In this document: one piece after another, positions 28,804 to 37,678 of the stretch
How the letters are laid out: each line of letters begins with the position of its first letter
Position numbering within the stretch: the stretch's first letter is position 1
From: Amycolatopsis pithecellobii
GTDB taxonomy: Bacteria; Actinomycetota; Actinomycetes; Mycobacteriales; Pseudonocardiaceae
NCBI RefSeq assembly: GCF_009707865.1
Contig: NZ_WMBA01000032.1
Span: 17,287 to 81,286 of the forward strand
Direction: 5' to 3'
Length of the DNA: 64,000 bases
Position numbers and translations under genes: made by a program
Notes under the pieces: model-generated
Database searches by the model: none
Told to the model about the DNA's origin: nothing
The model's input: only the letters and a program-made list of their open reading frames with translations

Positions 28804-30141
28804 ATGCCGCGGATGGTCAGGTTCCTGAGGCGTTGGAGTGCCAGTTTCGTCAGGTCATCGGCGGACCGGTTCCAGCGGTTTCGGCGTCTTCGGCCAGTCA
28901 CCGTCGCGCCGGGTGCTCAGCTGCCCGCCGTCGCCATCCCTGCTGCGGAAGGGATCCGGGAGGGCATCGCGGCGCCCCAGGCGCAGCTGCGTGCCGCTTT
29001 TGCCTCCGTGGCGGAGCAGATCCGGGCAGCGGCTGCCGTACCCCAGATACAGCTATGTGCTCCCGGCAGCGATCCTGCCGTGAAAGGGCTTCGTGCAGTC
29101 GCCGCAGTGTCGGGGACCCAGCTTCACCCAGCCGCAGTCTGGTGCGAGCGCCGTAATGACGCGACGTCGTTTCCGAGTCAGCCACAGGCAGCTGCGTCAG
29201 AGCCGCCGCGAGATCGGCTACAGGTAAACGCCCCGTGCGGCCAGCCAGGGGCGCGGGTCGATCTTCTTCGTGCCGTTCTGCCAGACCTCGAAGTGCAGGT
29301 GCGGCCCGGTCGCCTGGCCACGGTCACCGATCTCGGCGATCTTCTGCCCGCACTTGACCTTCTGGCCTTCGTGCACCGAGAAAGTGTTCATGTGCCCATA
29401 GACCTGAATGGTCCCGTCGTCGAGCTGAATTCGCACCCACAGGCCGAATCCGCTGGCCGGGCCCGCGTCGATCACGGTGCCGTCCGAGGCGGCATAGATC
29501 GGCGTGCCGATCGAGTTGGCGATGTCGATTCCGAAGTGAGTCGTGCCCCACCGGGCGCCGAAGCCGGAGGTGAACGCCCCATGCGCGGGCAGGCAGGTCT
29601 TCGGGCGGGCGGCTTCATCGGCGGCGGCCTTCGCCACCGCGGCAGCGCGTGCCTCACGGTCCTGCGTCACCTGCAGGCTGGCGTTGAGCTTCTGCACCTC
29701 GGCAGACGCGTCGGCGTAGTGCGCGGCGGGCACCAGTTCGGGAGCGCCGGCGGGGGCGTCACCGCCCAGCGCGAACGAGGCGCGGGCGTCCGTGGCGTTG
29801 GCCAGCGGGGTCACGCCATCAGCGTCGGAGGAGGAGCCGAAGGACTGCAGGGTCTGCCCGGCCGCGGCGGCGGCGAAAGCGCCGGCCGCAACAGCGGCAA
29901 CCACCACGCGGCCGCGCAGGGCCGAAGACGGTGCCGGGAGTCGGTGTCCACCCCGGACACGAACGACAGCACCCTCCAGTGCGTCATCGAGTTCCGGGGA
30001 AGGGCCTTCGCCGCCGGGGGAGCGGTATCGAGCCAAGTCGGGGCCTTCCGTTACTCGGGGAGTCAAATCGCGAACCCGGGTGGGAACCCGGTGAACCAGC
30101 CTCGGGGGGTGGCTGACTCGCTGTCCGCTCTCGTGACCTGA
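28804..30141 (+). CDS. Unrecognised ORF behind a LexA box, with about 22-residue tandem repeats; 3' end unresolved
   Basis: The ATG follows AGAAGGGGGTCCTC. The first 30 residues are strongly basic (MPRMVRFLRRWSASF). From about residue 34 to 115 the translation shows three and a half imperfect 22-23-residue units, each starting Q-x-Q-L or A-Q-L followed by an Ala-rich stretch with I/L-R (GAQLPAVAIPAAEGIRE, QAQLRAAFASVAEQIRA, QIQLCAPGSDPAVKGLRA). Such frame-specific periodicity suggests real coding. The frame has no stop before 30141 and from 29218 it lies antisense to the M23 peptidase gene, so the true end may be earlier through a frameshift or the gene may be decayed. No family is recognised. 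Third-position GC looks lower than in neighbours. Confidence 0.35.
   Translation: MPRMVRFLRRWSASFVRSSADRFQRFRRLRPVTVAPGAQLPAVAIPAAEGIREGIAAPQAQLRAAFASVAEQIRAAAAVPQIQLCAPGSDPAVKGLRAVAAVSGTQLHPAAVWCERRNDATSFPSQPQAAASEPPRDRLQVNAPCGQPGARVDLLRAVLPDLEVQVRPGRLATVTDLGDLLPALDLLAFVHRESVHVPIDLNGPVVELNSHPQAESAGRARVDHGAVRGGIDRRADRVGDVDSEVSRAPPGAEAGGERPMRGQAGLRAGGFIGGGLRHRGSACLTVLRHLQAGVELLHLGRRVGVVRGGHQFGSAGGGVTAQRERGAGVRGVGQRGHAISVGGGAEGLQGLPGRGGGESAGRNSGNHHAAAQGRRRCRESVSTPDTNDSTLQCVIEFRGRAFAAGGAVSSQVGAFRYSGSQIANPGGNPVNQPRGVADSLSALVT
29218..30036 (-). CDS. M23-family metallopeptidase (peptidoglycan endopeptidase)
   Basis: The C-terminal LytM domain has the zinc ligands HFGIDI (H-x3-D) and HLHFEV (HxH), within GARWGTTHFGIDIANS and ATGPHLHFEVWQ. 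It should cleave peptide cross-links in the cell wall. The N-terminal half has a membrane or signal segment at about residues 35-60 (GRVVVAAVAAGAFAAAAAGQ), then a short coiled-coil-like region. It corresponds to Rv0950c. No ATG or GTG lies near the conserved start; I use TTG 30036 with GGAAGG eight bases upstream. The frame is open to 30387. Confidence 0.85.
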   Translation of the reverse strand: MARYRSPGGEGPSPELDDALEGAVVRVRGGHRLPAPSSALRGRVVVAAVAAGAFAAAAAGQTLQSFGSSSDADGVTPLANATDARASFALGGDAPAGAPELVPAAHYADASAEVQKLNASLQVTQDREARAAAVAKAAADEAARPKTCLPAHGAFTSGFGARWGTTHFGIDIANSIGTPIYAASDGTVIDAGPASGFGLWVRIQLDDGTIQVYGHMNTFSVHEGQKVKCGQKIAEIGDRGQATGPHLHFEVWQNGTKKIDPRPWLAARGVYL

Positions 30142-30374
30142 CCGTAATGGGGACCGGGGGACAGTAACGAAGGGAGGGATACCTGGGCAAGGCATCGCGG
30201 CAGTGTGCCCTGAGTGGGTCGCCATTGCGCGCCTGCTACCAGCAGTGATAACCGAACGTTGAAGATCGATTACACCATTAGTGTGAGGTGAATTACGTTT
30301 ACTGAGGAATAGAAAGCCGCCAACAGTCTGCTTCGGCGGCTGAACCCGTCGGTCCTTGCTAGCGTGCTCTGGCA
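30037..30374. other. Divergent intergenic region between the M23 peptidase and a membrane protein
   Basis: This 338-bp stretch has an AT-rich core at 30241-30310 that probably holds the promoters of both genes. The short inverted repeat ACAC-CATTA-GTGT lies at about 30272-30284. A GC-rich inverted repeat, GAACCCGGGTGGGAACCCGG, lies near 30072-30091 in the peptidase leader. I see no recognisable riboswitch. Confidence 0.5.
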
Positions 30375-32360
30375 ATGACCCGGACACGCTGGACCGTCGT
30401 CGACCGGCTCTCGCGAACCGATCCGCGCTCGCCGGATGCCTTCGACGAGCCGTCGGCCGCCACTCTGCTCACTGCCCTCGCCCTTGGCCTGCTCGCGGCC
30501 GTACTCCTGGCGCTGGGGTCGGTGGTCCCGGTGGTGACCGGCGCGGCCCGCGGATACCTGAGCCCGCCCCTGCTGATCGTGCTCGCGGTCGTTCCGATCG
30601 CGTTGGCAGGCGCGTTCGCGCTGCGCGGACGGCAGGTCGCCGCGGCAGGGGTGCTGGCCGGCTTCGCGGCGCTGGCTCCCGGGCGCGCTGTGCTCGACCT
30701 GGAGTTCCTGGCCGACCCGTCGGCCGCTTCGCGGCCCGAGCTGTACCGGCCGGTGGAGTTCGCGCTGCCCGGGCCGGGCGCTGGGCTGTGGCTGTTGCTG
30801 GCCGGCCACGTGGTGACGGTCGCCGCAGGCGTACTCGCTGTGCGCGGCATTGGGCCGCGCGCCGACGACGCCATCGGGCTGCGACTCGACGACGGCCTGG
30901 GGTCGCGATCCGAAGACGCGATCGGGCTGCAATCCCAAGGCGGCAGTGGGCCATGGCTCGAAGACGCAAGTGGGCTGCGACCCGAGGATGGCGCCTGGGC
31001 ACGGTCCGATGGCGTAACCGGGTCGTGGCCCGAACACGCAGGCGTGCCAAGGTCCCAAGGCGCCATGGAGCCCCGAACCGATGACGCCATCGGGCCGGGG
31101 TCGGCGGGGCGGGGGCTGCTGCCGGTCGGACTGGTGGCCGCTGGGCTTGCCGCGGTCGGTGTGATGATGGCGCCGTTCTCGGGTGATGACGCGTTCTTGC
31201 CGGTGGGCAGTGCCTTCGAGCGGCCTCCGCTGGTGCTGGCCGGGTGTCTGCTGCTGGCATTCGCGCTGCCGGTCGCCGCCGGGATGGTGATCAGTTCCGG
31301 GGCCCGCGGGCTCGGCATGGGCGGCCTGCTGGGACTGGGCATCGCGGCGGCCACGGTCGCATTACCCGAGTTGGTATCCGGTCTCGCGGTCGCCGGAATC
31401 GGCATGTCGGCCGGGCCGATCGTCGTGCTGGCCGGGGCGCTGGGCTTGGTGATCGTCGCCTTCCTGCCCGGCGGACGCGCAGAGGGAACCGGTGAAACCG
31501 ACGCAGCCGGGGCCCTCAACCTGCCCGGTTCGCCGCGGCTCCGGATGACCACTGGCGCGCTCGGCCTCGTCACCATGCTCGCCGCGATCGCGGGCACGTT
31601 CACCGACCAGGTCGTGGTCGCCGGGGGACTGCCGGGACCGGAAAGCCCGTCGCGCTGGTTACTGCTCGTCGCCGGGCTGTTGGTCGGCGTCCTGTGCGCG
31701 GCGATGTTCGTGCCCGGTCTCGCGGCCGCGGTACGCCCTGCGCTGTCGGTCGCCTGGGCCGGTGTGCCACTCGCGGCGACGGCCGTGCTCACCATCGCGA
31801 TCACCGCGACAGAGCTCCGTGCCGGACTGTCGCCAGGGCAGGGCGTGCTGTGGACCTCGGTCGCGGTGGCCACGGCGGTCGCGACGGCGTGCTGCTCGGT
31901 CGTCGCGGGCATGGTCGAGCGGGACGACGGCGAAGACGCGGGCGACACAGTGCCCGGGCCGAACATGATCACACCCCTGGTAGCCGGCGGCATTCTCGCC
32001 ATCGGCGGGTTCGGCACACCTTCGATCGTCGCGCCCGACTACGTCGAGCCCGCGCTGTGGCAGAACTTCGGCACGCCCTCGTGGGGACTCCTGCTCGCGT
32101 TGCTCACCGTGCTCGGCGCCTGCTTCCTCGCGCCGAGAAGCAGGCCGGCCCGCGCGACGGCACTGCTCGCCGGGGCCACCTGCCTCGCCGCGCTCCGGGT
32201 GCTCGCGCTGCCGTTGACGGGCGACCGGATCCACGACGCGCATGCCGGCGTCGGCTGGTGGCTGGCCTTGGGATGTGTCGTAGCCCTCGCGATCGCGACC
32301 GTACTGGCCCCGCGTGGGCCGATTCACACCCGGAAAACACCGGCTGGATCCATACGGTGA
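30375..32360 (+). CDS. Large polytopic membrane protein with an octapeptide-repeat loop
   Basis: This 661-residue protein has many hydrophobic helices (for example LLTALALGLLAAVLLALGSV near 30-50 and LLIVLAVVPIALAGAFAL near 66-83). Between the first four helices and the rest, residues 160-239 are a hydrophilic insert of ten 8-residue units with consensus G-L-R-x-D/E-D-A-I. No transport or enzyme motif is recognised. It lies between the M23 peptidase and sucC, where mycobacteria have no equivalent. ATG 30375 is used. A cell-envelope role is only a guess from position. Confidence 0.75.
   Translation: MTRTRWTVVDRLSRTDPRSPDAFDEPSAATLLTALALGLLAAVLLALGSVVPVVTGAARGYLSPPLLIVLAVVPIALAGAFALRGRQVAAAGVLAGFAALAPGRAVLDLEFLADPSAASRPELYRPVEFALPGPGAGLWLLLAGHVVTVAAGVLAVRGIGPRADDAIGLRLDDGLGSRSEDAIGLQSQGGSGPWLEDASGLRPEDGAWARSDGVTGSWPEHAGVPRSQGAMEPRTDDAIGPGSAGRGLLPVGLVAAGLAAVGVMMAPFSGDDAFLPVGSAFERPPLVLAGCLLLAFALPVAAGMVISSGARGLGMGGLLGLGIAAATVALPELVSGLAVAGIGMSAGPIVVLAGALGLVIVAFLPGGRAEGTGETDAAGALNLPGSPRLRMTTGALGLVTMLAAIAGTFTDQVVVAGGLPGPESPSRWLLLVAGLLVGVLCAAMFVPGLAAAVRPALSVAWAGVPLAATAVLTIAITATELRAGLSPGQGVLWTSVAVATAVATACCSVVAGMVERDDGEDAGDTVPGPNMITPLVAGGILAIGGFGTPSIVAPDYVEPALWQNFGTPSWGLLLALLTVLGACFLAPRSRPARATALLAGATCLAALRVLALPLTGDRIHDAHAGVGWWLALGCVVALAIATVLAPRGPIHTRKTPAGSIR
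30852..31091 (+). repeat. Ten tandem 24-bp units coding octapeptides
   Basis: Units in frame are GPRADDAI, GLRLDDGL, GSRSEDAI, GLQSQGGS, GPWLEDAS, GLRPEDGA, WARSDGVT, GSWPEHAG, VPRSQGAM and EPRTDDAI. The outer and first units are the best conserved, the middle ones have drifted. The repeat shows also in the antisense frames, as expected for a DNA-level 24-bp tandem expansion. Confidence 0.85.
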
Positions 32361-32506
32361 CAGAGTTCACCGGGTGCGGCGCCCCGCGCTTCTCCCCTGG
32401 TCGCTAGGGTCGTCTCGTCCGGCAGCAAGGGTTTGTAACTGACACGCATCTGGGCTCGTCCCCGCAGGGTCAACACAGTGGCGTGTGTCGTCAGGAGACT
32501 GGAGTA

Positions 32507-33676
32507 GTGGACCTCTACGAATACCAGGCGAAGGATCTCTTCGCCGCGCACGGTGTGCCGGTTTTGCCCGGTGCCGTGGCAAGCACCCCGGAAGAAGCGC
32601 AGGCCGCTGCCGAGAAGATCGGCGGCCAGGTCGTGGTGAAGGCGCAGGTGAAGACGGGTGGCCGGGGCAAGGCCGGCGGCGTGAAGCTGGCCGAGAACCC
32701 CGCAGCGGCCAAGGAGAAAGCCGAGGCGATCCTCGGGTTGGACATCAAGGGCCACATCACGCACCGCGTGCTGGTGACCGAGGCGTCCGACATCTCGGAG
32801 GAGTACTACGTCTCCTTCCTGCTGGACCGGGCGAACCGCACCTTCCTGGCCATGGCTTCGGCCGAGGGCGGGATGGAGATCGAGCAGCTCGCCGTCGAGC
32901 GGCCGGACGCGCTGGCGAAGGTCCCGGTCGACGCGATCGCCGGGGTCGACAAGGCCAAGGCGCTGGAGATCCTCACCGAGGGCAAGTTCCCCGAGGTGAT
33001 CAAGGACCAGGCCGCCGAGGTACTGGTGACGCTCTGGGAGACCTTCGTCGCCGAGGACGCCACCTTGGTCGAGGTCAACCCGCTGGTCCGTGACCCGCAG
33101 GACAAGATCGTCGCCCTCGACGGCAAGGTGACCCTCGACGAGAACGCCGGTTTCCGCCACCCGGCGCACGAGGAGCTCGTCGACAAGCAGGCCGAGGACC
33201 CGCTGGAGGCCAAGGCCAAGGCGAAGAACCTCAACTACGTCAAGCTTGACGGCGAGGTCGGCATCATCGGCAACGGCGCGGGCCTGGTCATGTCCACTTT
33301 GGACGTGGTCGCCTACGCGGGCGAGAAGCACGGCGGCGTCAAGCCGGCCAACTTCCTCGACATCGGGGGCGGCGCCTCCGCCGAGGTCATGGCCGCCGGC
33401 CTGGACGTCATCCTCAACGACCCGGCGGTCAAGTCGGTGTTCGTGAACGTGTTCGGCGGCATCACCGCGTGCGACGCGGTCGCCAACGGCATCGTCGAGG
33501 CGCTCAAGATCCTCGGTGACGAAGCGGCGAAGCCGCTCGTGGTGCGGCTCGACGGCAACAACGTCGAAGAGGGCCGCCGCATCCTGAACGACGCCAACCA
33601 CCCGCTGGTCACCCAGGTGGACACCATGGACAATGCGGCGGACAAGGCCGCCGAGCTCGCGGCGGCAGGAGCGTAA
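32507..33676 (+). CDS. sucC: Succinate-CoA ligase (ADP-forming) subunit beta
   Basis: This is the beta subunit of the TCA-cycle enzyme that makes ATP or GTP from succinyl-CoA. The 389-residue protein starts [19 protein letters not shown], has the ATP-grasp fold ([20 protein letters not shown]) and the C-terminal [19 protein letters not shown] region that contacts the alpha subunit. GTG 32507 gives the canonical DLYEYQ start; the frame extends to 32483. sucD follows after 3 bp, so they form an operon. Confidence 0.97.
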   Translation: MDLYEYQAKDLFAAHGVPVLPGAVASTPEEAQAAAEKIGGQVVVKAQVKTGGRGKAGGVKLAENPAAAKEKAEAILGLDIKGHITHRVLVTEASDISEEYYVSFLLDRANRTFLAMASAEGGMEIEQLAVERPDALAKVPVDAIAGVDKAKALEILTEGKFPEVIKDQAAEVLVTLWETFVAEDATLVEVNPLVRDPQDKIVALDGKVTLDENAGFRHPAHEELVDKQAEDPLEAKAKAKNLNYVKLDGEVGIIGNGAGLVMSTLDVVAYAGEKHGGVKPANFLDIGGGASAEVMAAGLDVILNDPAVKSVFVNVFGGITACDAVANGIVEALKILGDEAAKPLVVRLDGNNVEEGRRILNDANHPLVTQVDTMDNAADKAAELAAAGA

Positions 33677-33679
33677 CCA

Positions 33680-34570
33680 ATGTCGATCTTCCTTGACTCC
33701 TCCAGCAAGATCATCGTGCAGGGCATCACCGGGTCCGAGGGCACGAAGCACGCGACCAAGATGCTGCAGGCCGGCGCGAACATCGTCGGCGGCGTGAACG
33801 CTCGCAAGGCCGGGCAGACCGTCACCATCGCCGACAAGGACCTCACCGTGTTCGGCACGGTCGAGGAAGCCATCAAGGAGACCGGCGCGGACGTGTCGGT
33901 CATCTTCGTGCCGCCGAAGTTCGCCAAGGACGCGGTCATCGAGGCGATCGACGCCGAGATCCCGCTCGCCGTGGTCATCACCGAGGGCATCCCGGTGCAC
34001 GACTCGGCCTACTTCTGGGCGCACGCCGTGGCCACCGGCAACAAGACCCGCATCATCGGCCCGAACTGCCCTGGCGTCATCTCGCCCGGCAAGTCGAACG
34101 CGGGGATCATCCCGGCGAACATCACCGGCCCCGGCAAGATCGGCCTCGTGTCGAAGTCCGGCACGCTCACCTACCAGATGATGTACGAGCTGCGGGACAT
34201 CGGCTTCTCCACCGCGGTCGGCATCGGCGGTGACCCGATCATCGGCACCACCCACATCGACGCGCTGGAAGCCTTCCAGCAGGACCCCGAGACCGAGGTC
34301 ATCGTCATGATCGGGGAGATCGGCGGGGACGCCGAGGAGCGGGCCGCGGCCTACATCAAGGCCAACGTCACCAAGCCCGTCGTCGGCTACGTCGCCGGGT
34401 TCACCGCACCCGAGGGCAAGACCATGGGCCACGCCGGTGCCATCGTCTCCGGTTCCGCCGGTACCGCCCAGGCGAAGAAGGAAGCTCTCGAAGCCGCTGG
34501 GGTGAAGGTCGGCAAGACGCCCTCCGAGACCGCCGCGCTGGCCAGGGAGCTGTACGAGAAGCTGCACTGA
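33680..34570 (+). CDS. sucD: Succinate-CoA ligase subunit alpha
   Basis: This 296-residue alpha subunit binds CoA ([17 protein letters not shown]) and carries the phosphohistidine in [30 protein letters not shown] and [19 protein letters not shown] are also typical. It is three bases downstream of sucC and is followed by an intrinsic terminator, so the transcript ends here. Confidence 0.97.
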   Translation: MSIFLDSSSKIIVQGITGSEGTKHATKMLQAGANIVGGVNARKAGQTVTIADKDLTVFGTVEEAIKETGADVSVIFVPPKFAKDAVIEAIDAEIPLAVVITEGIPVHDSAYFWAHAVATGNKTRIIGPNCPGVISPGKSNAGIIPANITGPGKIGLVSKSGTLTYQMMYELRDIGFSTAVGIGGDPIIGTTHIDALEAFQQDPETEVIVMIGEIGGDAEERAAAYIKANVTKPVVGYVAGFTAPEGKTMGHAGAIVSGSAGTAQAKKEALEAAGVKVGKTPSETAALARELYEKLH

Positions 34571-34586
34571 ATTCACGGTTCCTACG

Positions 34587-34622
34587 ACGGCCGGGCACCC
34601 CAGGGGGCGCCCGGCCGTTTTA
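34587..34622 (+). terminator. Intrinsic terminator of sucCD
   Basis: ACGGCCGGGC at 34587-34596 pairs with GCCCGGCCGT at 34609-34618, followed by TTTA. It starts 17 bases after the sucD stop. Confidence 0.85.
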
Positions 34623-34766
34623 CTGTATGCGGTGGTCAAACGGCCGGGTTTCACCGGAAGCTCGGTGCAACCGTTTACCGCTGCCGGACGTCGGATAGCC
34701 GAGGGGTGGCCAGGCTCTTCCGGCGGCCACCAACCTTTCGGGCAATGACGACAGGAGAACCACGGA

Positions 34767-35453
34767 ATGACCTTCCCCACCGGTGGGCCGGGCTACCCGC
34801 AGCAGGGTGGCGCACACCCCAACCCGCAGGCGACAGGCTCGGGCCCTTATCCCCGGCCGCAGCACAGCAGCGGGAGCAACCTGTCGTCGATCAACCTGCC
34901 GACGGTGCTGACCCTGGTCGTCGCGGTGCTCGGCGTCGTCAACTATTTCATCGGTTTCTCCAGTGAGGCGGCGGGTTCCGACCAGGCCCTGCTGTTCCTG
35001 CTGGCCGGTGGCCTGCTGGCGGGCCTGGCACTGGTGCCGCGCGGGCCGAAGGTACTGCCGTTCGCGGTGCTGTTGAGCGTGCTCGGCGGGCTCTACGCGA
35101 TCCTGTCGGTCGTCCGTGTGCCGTCGGGTACCGACACGCCCGGCATCATGACCGTCATCCTGATCCTGGGTGTCCTGCAGTTGCTCGTCGCCGTGGCCGC
35201 ACTGCTGTTCGAGTACAACGTGCTCAAGATGCCCGCGCCGCGCCCGGCCTACCCGCCTTACGGCCAGCCCGGTCCGTACGGTCAGGAGCAGCAGGCCGGC
35301 CCGCAGGGCACGCAGTTCGCGCCGCCCGCCGCGCCGCAGTCGACGGTGTACGCCCCGCAGCACGGCCAGTTCTACCAGCCGCAGCAACCCGAATCGGGTC
35401 CGCAGCACCAACAGCCCGGCACGCCGCCGGGCGGGTTCGGTCAGCAGGGCTGA
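34767..35453 (+). CDS. DUF5336 membrane protein (34-kDa antigen family, Rv0954-like)
   Basis: The 228-residue protein has a short Pro/Gly/Gln-rich N-terminus, four hydrophobic helices between about residues 44 and 148, and a long Gln/Pro/Gly/Tyr-rich C-terminal tail. This matches the actinobacterial family that includes the mycobacterial 34-kDa antigenic protein (Rv0954), reported near division and growth sites. Position after sucCD and before the PerM-like gene is the same as in M. tuberculosis. ATG 34767 follows GACAGGAGAACCACGGA. Confidence 0.87.
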   Translation: MTFPTGGPGYPQQGGAHPNPQATGSGPYPRPQHSSGSNLSSINLPTVLTLVVAVLGVVNYFIGFSSEAAGSDQALLFLLAGGLLAGLALVPRGPKVLPFAVLLSVLGGLYAILSVVRVPSGTDTPGIMTVILILGVLQLLVAVAALLFEYNVLKMPAPRPAYPPYGQPGPYGQEQQAGPQGTQFAPPAAPQSTVYAPQHGQFYQPQQPESGPQHQQPGTPPGGFGQQG

Positions 35454-35458
35454 GCGAC

Positions 35459-35506
35459 CGGCGGCGATGGGTGCCACTCCCGCAGCGGCGCCCATCGCCG
35501 CCGTTT
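35459..35506 (+). terminator. Intrinsic terminator after the DUF5336 gene
   Basis: CGGCGGCGATGGGTGCC (35459-35475) pairs with GGCGCCCATCGCCGCCG (35487-35503), a 17-bp stem with one G-T pair, followed by TTT. It begins 5 bases past the stop. Confidence 0.85.
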
Positions 35507-35602
35507 CCGCCATAACCCCTGCGGGTGAGCTGTGTGCGGACCCACGGAACGAAGGCGGCGTGCCTCACCCGCACAGAGCAGCGCAAATGCGATGGTTCGG
35601 GG

Positions 35603-37009
35603 ATGCAGCTGCTCACCCCGCGTTCTCCCGCCGAGAAAGAGGTGACCGAGCTGCGCGGAACGGGTGAGCTGAGCGGCGCGGCCCGGATGAAGATCGTCAT
35701 CGCGGCCGCGTTCGGGCCGTTGATCGCCGGCTACGCTCTCGTCGCCGCGTTGTTCGCGCTGGTCACCGTCCTTGCCGCGAGCCCGCACTTCTCCGTCGCC
35801 GGTGTCTTGCACGCGGCGGCGCCGGGGTTGCTCGCGGCGTATCAGGTGCCGGTCACGATCGCCGGCGCGAGCCTCGGGGTGCTGCCGCTGTTCGGCACCG
35901 TGCTGGCCGGCGCGCTGGTCGCCGGGTCGGCCTCGCATGCCGCCGCCAGGCTCAACTACCGCGAACCGGGGCAGGCCGTCAACGTGGTCGCGCCCATCGC
36001 CGCCGCGCACGCCCTTGCCGGTATCGCCATCGCGCTGACCATCGACTCCACCCAGGTCGGCGTCGAGCCGCTCGCCGCGTTCCTGGTACCGGGTTTCATT
36101 GCCGCACTCTGTGCGACCGCCGGAGTCGCCGAGCGGTGTGGCATTGTCTCGGCCGCGCGTGACCTTCTCGACCCCGCCGCGCTTCGCGGGCTGCGCGCCG
36201 GGGCGCTCGGCATGGCAGGGTTGTTCGCCGTCGGGGCGCTCGTGCTCACCGTCAGTCTCGCCGTTTCGGTGCACACCGTCGGCACGTTGTTCGCCGCGAA
36301 CGCGCCCGGTTTCGGCAGTGGTGCCGGCATGCTGCTGCTGTCCGTCGGTTACCTGCCCAACGCCGTCGTCGCGACGCTCTCGTTCGTCGCGGGACCGGGA
36401 TTCGCACTGGGTTCGGTCTCGCTCACCCCGTTCAGTTTCCGCGGCGGCAATGTGCCCGGCCTGCCGCTGCTCGCCGGCCTCCCCGAGCACGCCGCCCGCT
36501 GGTGGCCGGTGCTGATGTTGCTGCCTGCCACGGTGGGCGTGCTGGTCGGCTGGTCGTTGCGCACGAGCGACCACGATCCACGGGCGCGGCTGCGCACGGT
36601 CGGCATTGCCGGTGCGCTGATCGGGTTCGGGTGTGTCCTGCTCGGCACGCTCGCGGGTGGCCGCCTTGGCAACGGCACGTTCGATCCGGTGTCGGTCCCC
36701 ATCGGGCTGTTGTCGGTGGCCGCGTTCGGCTGGATCGTCGTGCCCGGTGGGCTGGTGGCCTGGTTCGCCGGACCGCACCGCGCCCCCGCACCGGCCGTCA
36801 TCGAGCAACCGCAGGAACCTGAACAACCTGAGCAACCCGAGGAGCTCGAGGAGCTCGAGGAGCCAGGCGAGCCTGAGGAAGCCGAACTCGTCGACGAAAC
36901 CGAAGCACCGGGCGAACCGGAAGAACCTGAGACGCCCGAGGAAGACGAGGCCGAAAGCGAGGCCGTCGAGCCGCCGCCCACCTCCGAGGAGTCCGAACAG
37001 CCCAGCTAG
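35603..37009 (+). CDS. perM: PerM-like integral membrane protein (Rv0955 family, DUF6350)
   Basis: About 468 residues with eight or more membrane helices from residue 25 to about 390, followed by a highly acidic tail rich in Glu and Pro (PEQPEELEELEEPGEPEEAE and on). Location between the DUF5336 gene and purN matches Rv0955/PerM, needed in mycobacteria for persistence and for stability of the division protein FtsB. That function is inferred by synteny and topology. ATG 35603 is chosen (MQLLTPRSPAEKE); the frame is open to 35525. Confidence 0.82.
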   Translation: MQLLTPRSPAEKEVTELRGTGELSGAARMKIVIAAAFGPLIAGYALVAALFALVTVLAASPHFSVAGVLHAAAPGLLAAYQVPVTIAGASLGVLPLFGTVLAGALVAGSASHAAARLNYREPGQAVNVVAPIAAAHALAGIAIALTIDSTQVGVEPLAAFLVPGFIAALCATAGVAERCGIVSAARDLLDPAALRGLRAGALGMAGLFAVGALVLTVSLAVSVHTVGTLFAANAPGFGSGAGMLLLSVGYLPNAVVATLSFVAGPGFALGSVSLTPFSFRGGNVPGLPLLAGLPEHAARWWPVLMLLPATVGVLVGWSLRTSDHDPRARLRTVGIAGALIGFGCVLLGTLAGGRLGNGTFDPVSVPIGLLSVAAFGWIVVPGGLVAWFAGPHRAPAPAVIEQPQEPEQPEQPEELEELEEPGEPEEAELVDETEAPGEPEEPETPEEDEAESEAVEPPPTSEESEQPS

Positions 37010-37045
37010 GCTGAGCTGTACTGACATCCGGGCGAAGGAGAGGCG

Positions 37046-37678
37046 TTGGAGTCCACTCGATTGGACCTGCCCACGCCGTTGCGAGTGGTCGTGCTGGCGT
37101 CCGGCTCCGGCACGCTCATGCAGGCGCTCATCGAAGCCACCGGACAGCCGGGGTATCCGGCTGAGGTGGTCGCCGTCGGCACGGACCGCACGGGTGCCGA
37201 AGCGCTGACGAAGGCAGAGCGGGCTGAGGTGCCGTGGTTCACGGTGCGGCTGGCCGACCATCCCGATCGTGCCGCGTGGGACAAAGCCCTCACCGAAGCG
37301 GTTGCCGCCTACCGTCCCGATCTTGTCGTGTCCGCGGGTTTCATGAAGCTGCTGGGGGAGAACTTCCTCGCCCGCTTCGAGAACCGCGTGATCAACACGC
37401 ACCCCGCGCTGCTGCCGTCGTTCCCCGGGATGCACGCGGTGGCCGACGCGCTGGCCATGGGGGTCAAGGTGAGCGGGTCCACCGTGCATTTCGTGGACGC
37501 CGGGATGGACACCGGCCCGATCATTGCGCAGGAGGCCGTCGGGGTCGAAGTCGACGACGACGAGGCGACGCTGCACGAGCGGATCAAGGTGGTCGAGCGG
37601 CGGCTGCTCGTCGAGGTGGTCGAGCGGCTGGGCCGGGGTGGATGCACTGTGGACGGACGAAAGGTGATTTTCCGGTGA
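37046..37678 (+). CDS. purN: Phosphoribosylglycinamide formyltransferase PurN
   Basis: PurN transfers formyl from 10-formyl-THF to GAR in purine synthesis. The 210-residue protein has [10 protein letters not shown] (phosphate loop), the catalytic Asn-His in [14 protein letters not shown] and the catalytic Asp in [14 protein letters not shown] start at 37046 is supported by GAAGGAGAGGC upstream. The purH start lies inside its stop codon region (GTGA), so the pair is coupled. Confidence 0.96.
   Translation: MESTRLDLPTPLRVVVLASGSGTLMQALIEATGQPGYPAEVVAVGTDRTGAEALTKAERAEVPWFTVRLADHPDRAAWDKALTEAVAAYRPDLVVSAGFMKLLGENFLARFENRVINTHPALLPSFPGMHAVADALAMGVKVSGSTVHFVDAGMDTGPIIAQEAVGVEVDDDEATLHERIKVVERRLLVEVVERLGRGGCTVDGRKVIFR

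Noticed and set aside
30037..30180. Possible c-di-AMP (ydaO-type) riboswitch in the leader of the M23 peptidase
   Set aside because: Such leaders are common before cell-wall hydrolases, but the conserved core sequences of the riboswitch could not be found; only a generic GC-rich inverted repeat is present.
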